Notes: generated by a model from the sequence alone, not told the origin. A DNA stretch of 64,000 nt from CAVSWT01 sp963775245 (GCA_963775245.1 CAVZID010000037.1:89871-153870); one strand, 5' to 3'; counted from the first letter of the stretch, positions 53,815 to 63,757 are shown. Made by a program: numbers and translations.

Positions 53815-56800
53815 ATGAATTCAAAAATAGTAAATGAATCTTTTTTAAGAATAGTTGAAACCGCACCCGTTGGCTTATTGACTTTCACATCTGATTGGAA
53901 GATAGATTTTGTTAATCAAAATTTTTTAAAGTTCGGATTACTTTATGATTTTGATGCGCACAAATTAATCGGAAATAATATTCTTGAGCATAATCTTTTC
54001 CCTTCCGCAAATTTAAAAAACGAACTTCTGGAATTAGAACAAGGAATTCCATTTGAAAAAGAAATCATAAATATAAAAACTTCCGAGTTCGAGCAGTTAT
54101 CTCTTTTTATTAAAGGCTCTCCACTCTTTAAAGATGAAACTTTTGAAGGCGGCATTCTACTGATTGAAGACTTTAAAGTTATTGAACGGGCAAAAAATAT
54201 TGGCTCCTTAAACCTAACTGATTATGAAAAGTTTTTGAATTCCATAAATGATTTTTTATTTGTTACTGATAACCAAGGAAATATTAAGCAGGCTTTCGGC
54301 AAAAAAATTAAAAAAATAAATACTGATTTAGAATCAATTATTGAAAGCAATATTGAAAAAATATTCCCTCAAACAGAAGCAGATATTTTTCTGGAAAAAT
54401 TTTCAGCAGCAGTCAATGAAAGAAATTTCAAGTCGTTTGAAATTGATTTGGAGATAGATGATAAGATAAATTATTATTCATGCAGGATTGAACCTTTACA
54501 AAATAAACGAGGGCAGGTTCAATTCGTATTTATTTTTCTAAATGATATTACAAATCAAATTATTGAAAAGAAGAAACTTGAAGGACAATTAACTTCGATA
54601 AAAACCGGTGAGCACTTTTTAGGGGAAACAAACTATTCAACTTTTATTATTAATGAAATTGGAGAAATAATTTATTGGGATTCGGCATCCGAAAAAATAT
54701 TTAATGTGACAAAAGAATTTGCTCACGGAAGATTCTTTGGAGAGCTGCTTGAAATATTTGATAAAAATTATTTTGAAAGCATTAAAGATGATTTAAAAAT
54801 TTCAAAAAAGTATGCAAGTCAATTTTCAATAACATCAAAAGGAGAATCAAAAGAAACAATTGAAATTAGATTGTCACTTTTAAAAAATGATTTCAGCTTA
54901 ATAATTGCTCAATGCTCTATACTGAAAAAAGAGAAAAGTTTTCATAAAATTCCTTCAGGCGAAGAAAGCCGGCTGAATGAAATTATCTCATCTGCACGTG
55001 AAATGATTTGTTCTATTGAACCGGATGGAACAATCATTTATACTAATCCGGCATTCCTAAATTTACTTCGCTACTCCGAAGTAGAAATTATTCAAAGCAA
55101 CATTTTAGAGCTCATCGATTCACAATTTTTATCATTAAACAAAGCTGATATCCTTAACTTAACTGAGTCTGATGCAAGTTTAGAAATTCCCTTTAAGACA
55201 AAGAGAGGAAATAATATAATTTTGCATAGCAGGTTTGTGCCTGTAACAGACAGTGACTCCAACATTACTAATTACAATGCTTTCTTTTCGGATACCAGTG
55301 CTCAAAAAATTACAGAAGAACATTTAAATGTTTTCAAATCAATTTTTGAGGCTTCACAAGATGGAATTGCAATTTACTTAAACGGCAAAATAATTTTAGC
55401 CAATGATTCGCTTGCTTCAATCTTTGGGTACAGCAAAGGCGAAAGCCTTGTTAACCTGGAATTGGTTGATTTAGTTTTAACTGAAGATGTTCATAAAGTT
55501 GCCGAATACATTCATCTAATTGAAAATAAAAAAGACGGACCCAACAGGTTTGAATTTTTAGGAAAAAGATTAGACGGACAAAATATAAATGCAGAAGCTG
55601 CTGTTTCAACTTTCCAGATTGGAAAAGATTACTATATCGAATTAATTATTCGTGATGCAACAGAAAGAAAAAAAGCACAGTTAACCATTCGCCAATCCGA
55701 AGAAAAATATAGAAATATTGCTGATAACATAGATGACTTTCTTTATGCGATTGAAATAACTGAGAAAGGTTTTCACCCGATTTTTTTAACTCCATCTGTT
55801 GAAAAGATAGCCGGCTTTAATGCTGCTGAATTTCTAAAAGATTCACGATTATTCTTCAAAATAATTCACCCGGATGATTTCGATTCGGTAAAGAAAAGAA
55901 TAGCAAATATATTTGCAGCAAGAATAATTACAGTTGACGAATTTGAATTTCGAATTATAAACAAACAAGGCAACATTGTTTGGGTAAGAAATAAATTAAA
56001 CGTAGTAAAGGGTGTTTCCGGCAAAGTTCAAAAGGCTTATGGGCTGGTAAGCGATATTTCATTTCGTAAAAAAGCCGAAGAAGAATTGCAGAAATCAACT
56101 GAAAACTTAGTTAAGCTTAATGAAACCAAAGATAAATTTATTTCAATAGTCTCTCACGATTTAAGAACTCCTTTCAGCTCAATTCTTGGTTTCACAGATT
56201 TAATTTTGAATGATAATGAAATTACTTTAGAAGAAACAAAACAGTATGTTAATTTCATCCAGGAATCATCACGTTCAATGCTTTCACTTGTTAATTCACT
56301 TTTGGATTGGACGAGATTGCAAACCGGCAGATTCAGATTTGAGCCTGAAAAAATCGATGTAACAAAAGTTATTGAAGAATCATTTAATGCTCTAAGCGGA
56401 ACAGCATATCAAAAGAATATTGAATTGATTACTAATGTTGAGCCGAATACATTTGCCTTTTGCGACCAAAGCTTACTGCTACAAGTTTTTAACAATTTAA
56501 TTTCCAACGCTATCAAGTTTACCCCTGAACGAGGAACAATTTCGATTAGAGTAGGAGCGGCACCGCAAACACGGTTTATACAATTTTCAGTTAATGACAG
56601 CGGTGTTGGAATAAAAAAGGAAAACCTTGACAAGCTATTTAAAATAGAATCCAAGTTTACTTCGGAAGGAACTGCTGGCGAAAAAGGTACAGGCCTGGGG
56701 CTTTCATTAGTCAAAGAAATATTAGAAATCCACGGAGGAAAAATCTGGGTTGAAAGTGAACCCGGTAAAGGTTCACAATTTAAATTCACTTTGCCTATAG

Positions 56801-57186
56801 CACCGGCAAATATACTTTTAGTTGACGACAGCAAAACCGACCGTTTGCTTTACTCTAAAATTCTAAAAAACATTACACCGGATTATAATATCGATGTAGC
56901 TTCAGATGGAATTGAAGCTTTAGAAAAAATAAAAGAAACAACTCCAGCATTAGTCATAACAGACCACATTATGCCGAGAATGACAGGCTTTGAATTAATC
57001 AGGGAATTAAGCAAGTTGAACTTAAAGAGCACTCCCCCGGTTATGATTTTAAGTTCCGATGTTGACCGAGTCACTGGACACGATTACAATGAATTAGGAA
57101 TTGAATATGTTTTTCAAAAGCCTGTTAACTTAAGCATCTTTAAGCAGGCTGTTGAAAAATCACTGAAAAAAGGCTTGTTGAAATAA
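53815..57186 (+). CDS. Multi-PAS hybrid histidine kinase with C-terminal receiver
   Basis: A 1123-residue cytoplasmic sensor with no membrane segment. About six PAS-type domains fill residues 1-755 (for example AREMICSIEPDGTIIYTNPAFL near 395 and DGIAIYLNGKIILANDSLASIFGY near 515). HisKA follows with FISIVSHDLRTPFSSILGF (His near 781), then HATPase with NLISNAIKFTP, FSVNDSGVGI and GEKGTGLGLSLVKEI. The receiver starts at ILLVDDSKTDRLLYSK (near 999), with phospho-Asp near 1049 in LVITDHIMPRMTG and Lys in FQKPVN. Ligand sensed is unknown. It stands alone on its strand. Confidence 0.93.
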   Translation: MNSKIVNESFLRIVETAPVGLLTFTSDWKIDFVNQNFLKFGLLYDFDAHKLIGNNILEHNLFPSANLKNELLELEQGIPFEKEIINIKTSEFEQLSLFIKGSPLFKDETFEGGILLIEDFKVIERAKNIGSLNLTDYEKFLNSINDFLFVTDNQGNIKQAFGKKIKKINTDLESIIESNIEKIFPQTEADIFLEKFSAAVNERNFKSFEIDLEIDDKINYYSCRIEPLQNKRGQVQFVFIFLNDITNQIIEKKKLEGQLTSIKTGEHFLGETNYSTFIINEIGEIIYWDSASEKIFNVTKEFAHGRFFGELLEIFDKNYFESIKDDLKISKKYASQFSITSKGESKETIEIRLSLLKNDFSLIIAQCSILKKEKSFHKIPSGEESRLNEIISSAREMICSIEPDGTIIYTNPAFLNLLRYSEVEIIQSNILELIDSQFLSLNKADILNLTESDASLEIPFKTKRGNNIILHSRFVPVTDSDSNITNYNAFFSDTSAQKITEEHLNVFKSIFEASQDGIAIYLNGKIILANDSLASIFGYSKGESLVNLELVDLVLTEDVHKVAEYIHLIENKKDGPNRFEFLGKRLDGQNINAEAAVSTFQIGKDYYIELIIRDATERKKAQLTIRQSEEKYRNIADNIDDFLYAIEITEKGFHPIFLTPSVEKIAGFNAAEFLKDSRLFFKIIHPDDFDSVKKRIANIFAARIITVDEFEFRIINKQGNIVWVRNKLNVVKGVSGKVQKAYGLVSDISFRKKAEEELQKSTENLVKLNETKDKFISIVSHDLRTPFSSILGFTDLILNDNEITLEETKQYVNFIQESSRSMLSLVNSLLDWTRLQTGRFRFEPEKIDVTKVIEESFNALSGTAYQKNIELITNVEPNTFAFCDQSLLLQVFNNLISNAIKFTPERGTISIRVGAAPQTRFIQFSVNDSGVGIKKENLDKLFKIESKFTSEGTAGEKGTGLGLSLVKEILEIHGGKIWVESEPGKGSQFKFTLPIAPANILLVDDSKTDRLLYSKILKNITPDYNIDVASDGIEALEKIKETTPALVITDHIMPRMTGFELIRELSKLNLKSTPPVMILSSDVDRVTGHDYNELGIEYVFQKPVNLSIFKQAVEKSLKKGLLK

Positions 57187-57214
57187 ACCACTTTAATTTT
57201 TACTACCAATAAAA

Positions 57215-57523
57215 CTACACACTCCTAAATTCAACCACAGGATGATTAACTTTTTTGTTCGATTTAAAGTTTTTATTTCTTTCCAAATAAGGGCACTTAG
57301 GAGTTATTTCCAATTTGTTTTCTTCAATTGCATCATGGTTTTTCTTCATTTGTTCTAAAAGGTACGGACAAGTAATCTTTCCACTTTTAACATGGTTTTG
57401 TAAGTAAGGACAATTTATTTCTGCTCTAGTACATTTGTCATTGTTTCCGGGATAAGTTGCCGCAGTAAACAAAAAGCTAAGGCTAAAAACAAAAAGAAAT
57501 AATACTACAATAGATTTCTTCAT
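57215..57523 (-). CDS. Small exported protein with three CPYL motifs
   Basis: A 102-residue protein with a signal peptide (MKKSIVVLFLFVFSLSFLFTAA). Four Cys are present, three in repeated INCPYLQ, ITCPYLL and PKCPYLE motifs, spaced about 15 and 25 residues apart. Cys-Pro motifs can bind heme or metal; the repeat is also compatible with redox or Fe-S chemistry. I do not recognise the family. It converges with the hybrid kinase gene, with 28 bases between the stops. Confidence 0.7.
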   Translation of the reverse strand: MKKSIVVLFLFVFSLSFLFTAATYPGNNDKCTRAEINCPYLQNHVKSGKITCPYLLEQMKKNHDAIEENKLEITPKCPYLERNKNFKSNKKVNHPVVEFRSV

Positions 57524-57765
57524 TGTAAATCCTTCATTATTAAAAGTAAGTTAGTGTTTGAATAACAATTTAATATTTTAAAATTAAAAAGAAAGTAATT
57601 TGTTTTAGGTGTGATTTAAAAAGTGCGACGGAGTTAACCATCAAACATAATAATTTGAACTTTCTCACATTTCTCCCTTGGCACGTGAGAGACTTATTGT
57701 CAATAAATCAGTTTCATTTTTTATGTTGACAGAAAAATTAATCTATAGTCAATTTTACTAATAAG

Positions 57766-57788
57766 CCTTTCCCTTTATAAGGGAAAGG
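57766..57788. repeat. CCTTTCCCTT palindrome
   Basis: CCTTTCCCTT-TAT-AAGGGAAAGG, a perfect 10-bp stem with a 3-base loop. It stands between the CPYL gene and the DUF559 remnant; no T-run follows on either strand, and it looks like a dispersed repeat. Related CTCTCCCTT sequences lie at 57660 and 58290. Confidence 0.6.
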
Positions 57789-57836
57789 TTGGATAGAGTT
57801 CTTTTTTTGTAATAGTTAGAAAACACATTTGCAGTT

Positions 57837-58230
57837 TTATTTTGTCAACAATTGTTTTTCAATTCTTAACATAACTTCATTTAAATTATCAACGATTTCA
57901 TCGTTTTTAAAACGAATTGACTTTAAACCTAAATGGTTAAGTATTTGGGCTCTATCTTTATCCTCTTTTAATTTGTAATTATGATATTCGCCATCAAGTT
58001 CTATAATTAACTTTTCGGAGTGACAATAAAAATCAACAATAAAAAAAGATTCTTTTCCTGTTATTTCATAAAAGAAAGGATATTGCCTATAAAATTTCTT
58101 TCCAATAAATTTCTTATTACGAACTGATCTTTACCCACAATAACTTTTCGGCCTCAGTTGAATTCTTTCTTAAGTTTCCGCATACAGCCTTCGCTACCTT
58201 AATTAATTCTGATTTTTTATTTAAGCTCAT
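57837..58230 (-). pseudogene. DUF559 (Vsr-like) endonuclease-fold protein, frameshifted
   Basis: From the ATG: MSLNKKSELIKVAKAVCGNL, RKNSTEAEKLLWVKISS, then stop. The next frame continues RNKKFIGKKFYRQYPFFYEI, TGKESFFIVDFYCHSEKLII, ELDGEYHNYKLKEDKDRAQI and LNHLGLKSIRFKNDEIVDNL to the end at 57837. D-x-Y and E-L-D-G in these strands are the PD-(D/E)xK-like centre of the DUF559 family. A one-base indel near 58130 breaks it. It lies between repeated sequence elements at 57618-57710 and 58280-58430. Confidence 0.75.
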
Positions 58231-58390
58231 ATTTAAATATATGGATTTTAGGAGTCTTAATATTATCGAAATGCAGCAAACTCTCTCACATCTCTCCCTT
58301 GGGAAGGGAGAGACTTGTTGTCAATAAAACTTTATTATTAATATTTTCTATCAGAACATGAAAAATAAACTTTACTTAAAGCTTAGCATA

Positions 58391-58421
58391 AAAAAAAGTG
58401 CGATGGAATTAACCATCGCAC
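58391..58421 (-). terminator. Intrinsic terminator of the DGDG exported-protein gene
   Basis: GTGCGATGG (58398-58406) pairs perfectly with CCATCGCAC (58413-58421). On the minus strand the stem is followed by TTTTTTT. It lies 38 bases after the stop of the gene at 58459. Confidence 0.82.
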
Positions 58422-58458
58422 CTTGACACAAAAATAGAACTAAAATATTTTGGACGAA

Positions 58459-58875
58459 TTATTTATTGCTTCTGTTTCTATTTCCTTTTGGGCCGGTTCC
58501 ATCACACACACCGGTTTTTGAGCCATAACCAGTACCGTCACGTGGTCCAACACCGCTGTTTCCAGTTCCATCACCAGGTCCATATCCGCTTTTACCAACT
58601 TTGTTTTGAAAAGCTTTGCCTTTCATTAATTTTTTGCCCGTTCCGTCCTGAGGTTTTACATAGTCATCATCTTGGCCATTAGGAATTCCATCGCCGTCAT
58701 CATCAAAACCCTGTCCGCCGGTGAAATTATCACAAATTCCGTCACCATTTAAATCAACAAATGCACTACCGCCTTTTTTCCCATTTTGCTGAGCATTTGT
58801 TTCTGAAGCAGTCAAATATAAACCAAGGAACATTACGAAACTGAAAACAAGTGCGAATCTCGATAACTTTTTCAT
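58459..58875 (-). CDS. Exported DxDGDG / GDGTG-repeat protein
   Basis: A 138-residue protein with a signal peptide (RFALVFSFVMFLGLYLTAS, cut near NAQQ). FVDLNGDGICDNF and DDDGDGIPNGQDDD are calcium-binding-like loops of the thrombospondin-3/EF type. The C-terminal half repeats GPGDGTGNSG, GPRDGTGYG and CDGTGPKG with basic residues. A paralogous DKDGDGICD gene lies beyond the two-component genes at 63758. A near-consensus sigma-54 promoter sits 54 bases upstream of the ATG. Probably an extracytoplasmic metal-binding protein under control of the adjacent NtrC-type regulator; function unknown. Confidence 0.8.
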   Translation of the reverse strand: MKKLSRFALVFSFVMFLGLYLTASETNAQQNGKKGGSAFVDLNGDGICDNFTGGQGFDDDGDGIPNGQDDDYVKPQDGTGKKLMKGKAFQNKVGKSGYGPGDGTGNSGVGPRDGTGYGSKTGVCDGTGPKGNRNRSNK

Positions 58876-58928
58876 TTTATTTCTCCAATTATTTTGTTTA
58901 AGAATATTTACTTTGACGGTTTAAGTTA

Positions 58929-58945
58929 GTCAACCAATGTGCCAG
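58929..58945 (-). promoter_or_regulatory. Candidate sigma-54 promoter of the DGDG gene
   Basis: On the minus strand CTGGCAC-ATTGG-TTGAC: the -24 element TGGCAC is perfect, the spacing of five is exact, and -12 reads TTGA in place of TTGC. An NtrC-type activator gene lies 2.2 kb away, and this is the only site of this quality I noticed in the window. Confidence 0.6.
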
Positions 58946-59136
58946 TTTCTTTTCTTTGTTTTATAGTAAAATTCTTGATGCATTTAATTTGATTCGACCA
59001 ACAGGACGATTTCAAACGACTTCTTTGTCGAAAAATAATTTTAGAAACTTATCTGGAAAACAAGAATCCTATTCATTATAGTATTAATTTGGTGGTCAGA
59101 TTATTGTTTAATAATATTATCCGAAGGATCCTTTGG

Positions 59137-61173
59137 ATGGGAAGAAAATTTAAACTCAAACCTTCAGTCATCATTGCTATTTCGTTAACGATAGGTGTAG
59201 TGATGATTGCTTCTGCTTATTTTGAATTGAAGCAGAGCAAGGATGAAATATTTCATTTGCTAAATGAACAAGCAGCATCAATAATTGAAACAATTTCATT
59301 AAGCAGCATAAACACTCTTAATTCAAGCTACGAAATCGAAGAACTTATAGCTGAAAGATTGATGGATAATGCCAGGCTTATAAGAAGATTAGATAGTTTA
59401 AACTCTTTAACACAATCGAAATTAATTGAAATAGGAAATCAGAATAATCTTTTCAGAATTAATATTTTTGATAAAAAAGGAAACCGGGTTCTTTCCAACC
59501 GCATTCCAACCGAAGGCCATCTCCATCCTGAAGGAATCGTAAATAGATATAGTGAAATTGAACCGATTCTAACCGGCAAAACACAAGATATGATAATCGG
59601 CCTTAAGAATTCTCGATACTCTGATGGACAGCGTTATGCCGTTGCAGTTGCTAGGACCAGGAATAGAGGTGCGATTGTAATTAATCTTGATGCAAAAGAT
59701 TTTCTAGAGTTTAGAAAAAAAATAGGTATTGGTAAAATTATTCAGGATATGGGTGATAATCCAGGGATTGAATTTATTGCCCTTCAAGATACAGATGGAA
59801 TACTTGCCGCAAGTAAAAATGTTGATTCACTTTCTTCTATAAACAATGATAAATTTTTGCAAGGCTCATTAGATAATGACAGCATATTTACAAGAGTTTC
59901 CATTTTTAAAGGAACTGAGATTTTTGAAATTGTTAAAAGATTAATTAATAATAATGATGTAATTGGAATTTACAGAATTGGGCTTTCGCTTGATGTGGTC
60001 AGAAGCCTTGAAGTAAGAATGTACAGAAGGATATTAATTATTTCATTAATTCTTGCTGCTATCAGCATAATTGTATTAAGCATTTTATTTACAACGCAAA
60101 ACTTGAAATTAGTTTCTAATGAATATAAAAATTTTAAGACTCTTACCGGCTCTGTGCTGCAAAATATGGGAGAAGCTGTAATAGTTTTAAATAATGATTT
60201 TAAGATTATCCTTTTTAACAAATTTTCAGAATTCCTGTTCGAAGATAAATCAGAAAATGTAATTGATGAGAAAATAACGCGAATAAAAAATGCAAATCTA
60301 AATTTTATCAAAGAAGAAATTAAAAATTCAAATGATACAAAGATTTACTTTGATAAAAATGTTAAAATAAATAGCAAAGAAAAAATTCTATCAATTAGTA
60401 TTACTAAAAATATCAACCATAAAAATGAAATAGATAATTACACAATCGTTATCAATGATTTAACACAAACTAAAAATTTGGAAGAACATGCGAAAAGGCA
60501 GGAAAAGCTTTCTGCAATGGGAGAACTTGCTTCCGGTGTAGCTCACGAAATTAGAAACCCCATTAATTCAATTGGAATGATAGCACAAAGATTAAGAAGA
60601 GAATTTGAACCAAAAGATGATAGCGAAGAATACGGAAGTATAATTAGGGTATTGAAAGATGAAGTTGATAGGATAAATAAAATAATTTCACAATTTCTTA
60701 ATTATGCCAGACCAATTGAACTTCAAAAGAAAAAAGTAAATGTAAAAGAATTCTTTGATGATATTTATCTTTTATTTTCTGAACAAGCTAAATCAAAGAA
60801 CATAAGTTTCAAAATTATGAATCAAGAAACTATTGACGCTGAATTTGACCCTGAATTAATTAAGCAGTCAATTATCAATCTGACTCAAAATGCTTTTGAT
60901 GCTGCTGCGATTGACGGAAAAGTTTTATTAAGATATTACTTGTCTGATTCTGATTTATATATTGAAGTTGTTGATAATGGTTCCGGAATTTCAAATGAAA
61001 ATAAAAAGAAAATTTTTGATCTTTATTTTACAACCAAAAAAGACGGAAATGGACTGGGTTTAAGTATTTCACAAAAAATAATTTCACAGCACAACGGCTT
61101 AATTAATATTGAAAATAATTTACCTTCAGGTGCAATCTTTAAAATAATATTACCTCAAAATGAAAAACATTAA
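59137..61173 (+). CDS. Membrane sensor histidine kinase (partner of the NtrC-type regulator)
   Basis: A 678-residue kinase from the ATG preceded by AAGGA at eight bases; a TTG 48 bases earlier would add 16 residues. TM1 (SVIIAISLTIGVVMIASAYF) and TM2 (ILIISLILAAISIIVLSILF) bracket a ~280-residue periplasmic sensor. A PAS-like domain (MGEAVIVLNNDFKIILFNKF) leads to HisKA (MGELASGVAHEIRNPINSIG) and HATPase (NLTQNAFDAA, VDNGSGISNENKKK, GNGLGLSISQKI). Its stop overlaps the regulator start by 14 bases, so the two are one unit, as in NtrBC/ZraSR-type systems. Confidence 0.93.
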   Translation: MGRKFKLKPSVIIAISLTIGVVMIASAYFELKQSKDEIFHLLNEQAASIIETISLSSINTLNSSYEIEELIAERLMDNARLIRRLDSLNSLTQSKLIEIGNQNNLFRINIFDKKGNRVLSNRIPTEGHLHPEGIVNRYSEIEPILTGKTQDMIIGLKNSRYSDGQRYAVAVARTRNRGAIVINLDAKDFLEFRKKIGIGKIIQDMGDNPGIEFIALQDTDGILAASKNVDSLSSINNDKFLQGSLDNDSIFTRVSIFKGTEIFEIVKRLINNNDVIGIYRIGLSLDVVRSLEVRMYRRILIISLILAAISIIVLSILFTTQNLKLVSNEYKNFKTLTGSVLQNMGEAVIVLNNDFKIILFNKFSEFLFEDKSENVIDEKITRIKNANLNFIKEEIKNSNDTKIYFDKNVKINSKEKILSISITKNINHKNEIDNYTIVINDLTQTKNLEEHAKRQEKLSAMGELASGVAHEIRNPINSIGMIAQRLRREFEPKDDSEEYGSIIRVLKDEVDRINKIISQFLNYARPIELQKKKVNVKEFFDDIYLLFSEQAKSKNISFKIMNQETIDAEFDPELIKQSIINLTQNAFDAAAIDGKVLLRYYLSDSDLYIEVVDNGSGISNENKKKIFDLYFTTKKDGNGLGLSISQKIISQHNGLINIENNLPSGAIFKIILPQNEKH

Positions 61174-62527
61174 TATTTTAATTATAGATGACGAGAAAAA
61201 TCAAAGGGATATTCTCACCGGGTATCTAAAGAAAAAAGGATTCAATATCTTTTCTGCTTCAAACGGAGATGAAGGAATTAAAATTGTTCAGACAAATTTA
61301 ATTGATATTGTTTTATCTGATTTTAAAATGCCAGGGAAAACCGGGCTGGAAGTTCTTCATGAAGTGAAAAAGATAAATCCCAAAATTGATTTTGTGATTT
61401 TAACAGCTTTTGGAACCATTGAAAATGCAGTTACAGCGATGCGTAAAGGTGCTTTCGATTATATTACAAAACCAGTTGATCTTGATGAACTTGATCTTCT
61501 AATTGAAAGGATAATTGAAAATAATAGTCTTAGATCAGAAAATGAATTGTTGAAAGATCAGTTAAAAGAAAAATTTAAAATTACTTCAATCATTTCTAAT
61601 TCACCGAAGATGGAAGAAGTTTTAAGTGTTGCCTCCCGGGTAGCCGAAAGCAAGGCCACGGTTCTTATTAATGGTGAAAACGGAACTGGCAAAGAAGTGC
61701 TTGCTAAAACAATTCATTATATAAGTCCACGAAAGGATAAGCCGTTTATTGCGGTTAACATTCCTGCACTTTCGGAAAATTTATTAGAAAGTGAGTTATT
61801 CGGCCACGAAAAAGGATCGTTTACCGGGGCTGACAAATTACGAAAAGGCAGATTTGAATTAGCAGATAATGGAACAATTTTTTTAGATGAGATTGGAGAT
61901 ATTCCCCCTTTAACACAGGTAAAATTATTGAGGGTCTTGCAAGAGCAGCAAATCGAAAGAGTCGGCGGAACAGAGAGTATAAAAATTGATGTTCGAATAA
62001 TTGCTGCTACAAATCAAAACCTGGAAAAGAAAATTAAAGAAGGGTCTTTCAGGGAAGATTTATTTTATAGATTGAATATTGTATCAATTAAAATTCCACC
62101 TCTGCGTGAAAGAAGAGAAGACATATTTTCATTAATTGAATTTTTTATTGAGAAATATTCAAAAGAAAATTTAAAAGACAAATTCGAAATCAGTAAAGAA
62201 GCTGCAGATCAAATACTAAAATACAATTTTCCTGGTAATGTTAGAGAGCTTGAAAATATTATTGAACGAGCTGTAGTTCTAGCTAGGGGTAATACAATTA
62301 CATTAAAAGATTTACCGATGAATGTTTCCGGTTTTAAATCAGAAGAACATTTTGAAATAAACGATTCACAAACATTGACTGACCAGGTTGAAGCACTTGA
62401 AAAAAAGTTAATATACGATGCCTTACAAAACAGCAATGGCAATCAAACACAAGCCGGAAAAATTCTTGGGCTAACCGAGAGAAACTTGCGTTATAAGATG
62501 AAGAAATATGGGATTCAAAATAAATGA
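61160..62527 (+). CDS. NtrC-family sigma-54-dependent response regulator
   Basis: A 455-residue activator. Receiver domain with Asp9-11 acidic residues, phospho-Asp54 (VLSDFKMPGKTG) and Lys104 (YITKPVD). AAA+ domain with Walker A GENGTGKE (172-179), the sigma-54 contact loop ESELFGHEKGSFTGA (GAFTGA with Ser, 219-224) and FLDEIGDIPP (Walker B). The C-terminal Fis-type HTH is in ALQNSNGNQTQAGKILGLTE. It should activate sigma-54 promoters such as the one at 58929 and perhaps those of the barrel and DGDG genes downstream. Confidence 0.94.
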   Translation: MKNINILIIDDEKNQRDILTGYLKKKGFNIFSASNGDEGIKIVQTNLIDIVLSDFKMPGKTGLEVLHEVKKINPKIDFVILTAFGTIENAVTAMRKGAFDYITKPVDLDELDLLIERIIENNSLRSENELLKDQLKEKFKITSIISNSPKMEEVLSVASRVAESKATVLINGENGTGKEVLAKTIHYISPRKDKPFIAVNIPALSENLLESELFGHEKGSFTGADKLRKGRFELADNGTIFLDEIGDIPPLTQVKLLRVLQEQQIERVGGTESIKIDVRIIAATNQNLEKKIKEGSFREDLFYRLNIVSIKIPPLRERREDIFSLIEFFIEKYSKENLKDKFEISKEAADQILKYNFPGNVRELENIIERAVVLARGNTITLKDLPMNVSGFKSEEHFEINDSQTLTDQVEALEKKLIYDALQNSNGNQTQAGKILGLTERNLRYKMKKYGIQNK

Positions 62528-62537
62528 GATAAATAAA

Positions 62538-62615
62538 GGTCATTTCGACTGAAGGGAGAAATCTTATTGTAATAACTTGAAAGATTTCTCACTCGAGGAC
62601 TCATTCGAAATGACC
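62538..62615. repeat. GGTCATTTCGA inverted repeat between convergent genes
   Basis: Outer arms GGTCATTTCGA/TCGAAATGACC (62538-62548, 62605-62615) and inner arms GAGAAATCTT/AAGATTTCTC (62556-62565, 62581-62590) are both perfect. It is a dispersed Bacteroidota-type repeat and may double as transcript end for the NtrC-type gene and the convergent barrel gene. Confidence 0.72.
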
Positions 62616-62649
62616 CATCTAAGTTAGGAGACATAACTTAATATCAATA

Positions 62650-63744
62650 TTAAAATCCCCAATTAAACCCTACAGAGAAAAGCTGGTTATCATAGTTATA
62701 GTAATAATCATTTGATTTGTTATAAATATAATTCCAGTTCGCCGCTAAAGTGAGCCCATTAGTAACCGGTGATAAATCAAATTCGAATCCAATTCCACCG
62801 GCAAATTGATTATCCAATCTATTTTCACTTAAGTCATAACCTTCAATATCTGTAGCTGGAATATTCAAATAATTTTTATGCGAGTAAATAAATTCGACTT
62901 TAACAAACACTACTCCAGATAAATATTTTGAAAATGAAATCCCGGCTTGATATCCTTCATTCGAATATAAATCATTAAAAATTTCTTCTTCATAATAAAC
63001 AAATTCACCTGAATTAATATATCTTGTTCCGCTGGTTAAATTTTTCCTATACGAACCTTTTACAGCTATACCCGTATTATTATCAATAGATTGAGCCAGG
63101 TTGGCAGAAATGATTATTTGAGAATTACTATTTGCAGCCACATCACTTTGAACATATTCCCAATAATCTTTGAAGTTAAATTCTGCGCCTAGTAAAATTG
63201 AAGTCCCGCTTTCAAATCCAAAAATAGATTTCAAAAAAGCTTTGTGTTCATTATGCGAAAAGATGCTGAAATTTTTGTAATTGTTCCTATTGAAAACATA
63301 TCCTAAAATTAATTTATCACTCTCACTAAACGAATGCCTGTAATTTGCATAAGCAGAAAATTGATCAAAGTTAAAAACTTCAAAGTCATCTCTGTTATTT
63401 CTCCAGCTATAATTAACACCAATATTTATTGGATTATCATATTCGGATAGCAAGTAGGTATTAACAATTCCAACCTTATGTGAATTTGAAGATTTAAAAA
63501 TATTTTTTTGATAGTAGCTTAAATTACCCATGTAATAAAATTGAAAGTTATTATAATCGCTTTCAATATCGAATGCTGTGCTGTAATTAAGGCTGTTAAC
63601 AAAATCTTCAACATTTAAAGAATTATTATAAATGTTATCGTCGTAATAGTTTTCAAAAGCTGTTTCAAACGAAAATTGGGGAAAAGCTATTTGTGGCAGA
63701 AATAAAAAAATTGCAGCTGTAATAGCAAAATATTTGGGCAGCAT
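62650..63744 (-). CDS. Outer-membrane beta-barrel protein
   Basis: A 364-residue protein from the ATG 13 bases after the DGDG gene; a longer frame lies inside that gene and is a shadow. A signal peptide (MLPKYFAITAAIFLFLPQIAF) is followed by strands rich in Tyr, Phe and Asn in alternation (FQFYYMGNLSYYQKNIF, GVNYSWRNNRDDFEVFNF, GGIGFEFDLSPVTNGLTL) and a C-terminal SVGFNWGF with the barrel-type final Phe. The number of strands is about 14-16. Substrate unknown. It is in a unit with the DGDG gene upstream. Confidence 0.8.
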   Translation of the reverse strand: MLPKYFAITAAIFLFLPQIAFPQFSFETAFENYYDDNIYNNSLNVEDFVNSLNYSTAFDIESDYNNFQFYYMGNLSYYQKNIFKSSNSHKVGIVNTYLLSEYDNPINIGVNYSWRNNRDDFEVFNFDQFSAYANYRHSFSESDKLILGYVFNRNNYKNFSIFSHNEHKAFLKSIFGFESGTSILLGAEFNFKDYWEYVQSDVAANSNSQIIISANLAQSIDNNTGIAVKGSYRKNLTSGTRYINSGEFVYYEEEIFNDLYSNEGYQAGISFSKYLSGVVFVKVEFIYSHKNYLNIPATDIEGYDLSENRLDNQFAGGIGFEFDLSPVTNGLTLAANWNYIYNKSNDYYYNYDNQLFSVGFNWGF

Positions 63745-63757
63745 TTTAATTGTTAGA

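Noticed and set aside
57661..57690. Second sigma-54 site (TTGGCACGTGAGAGACTT)
   Set aside because: The TTGGCAC half is part of a repeated CTCCCTTGG block and the -12 half is absent.
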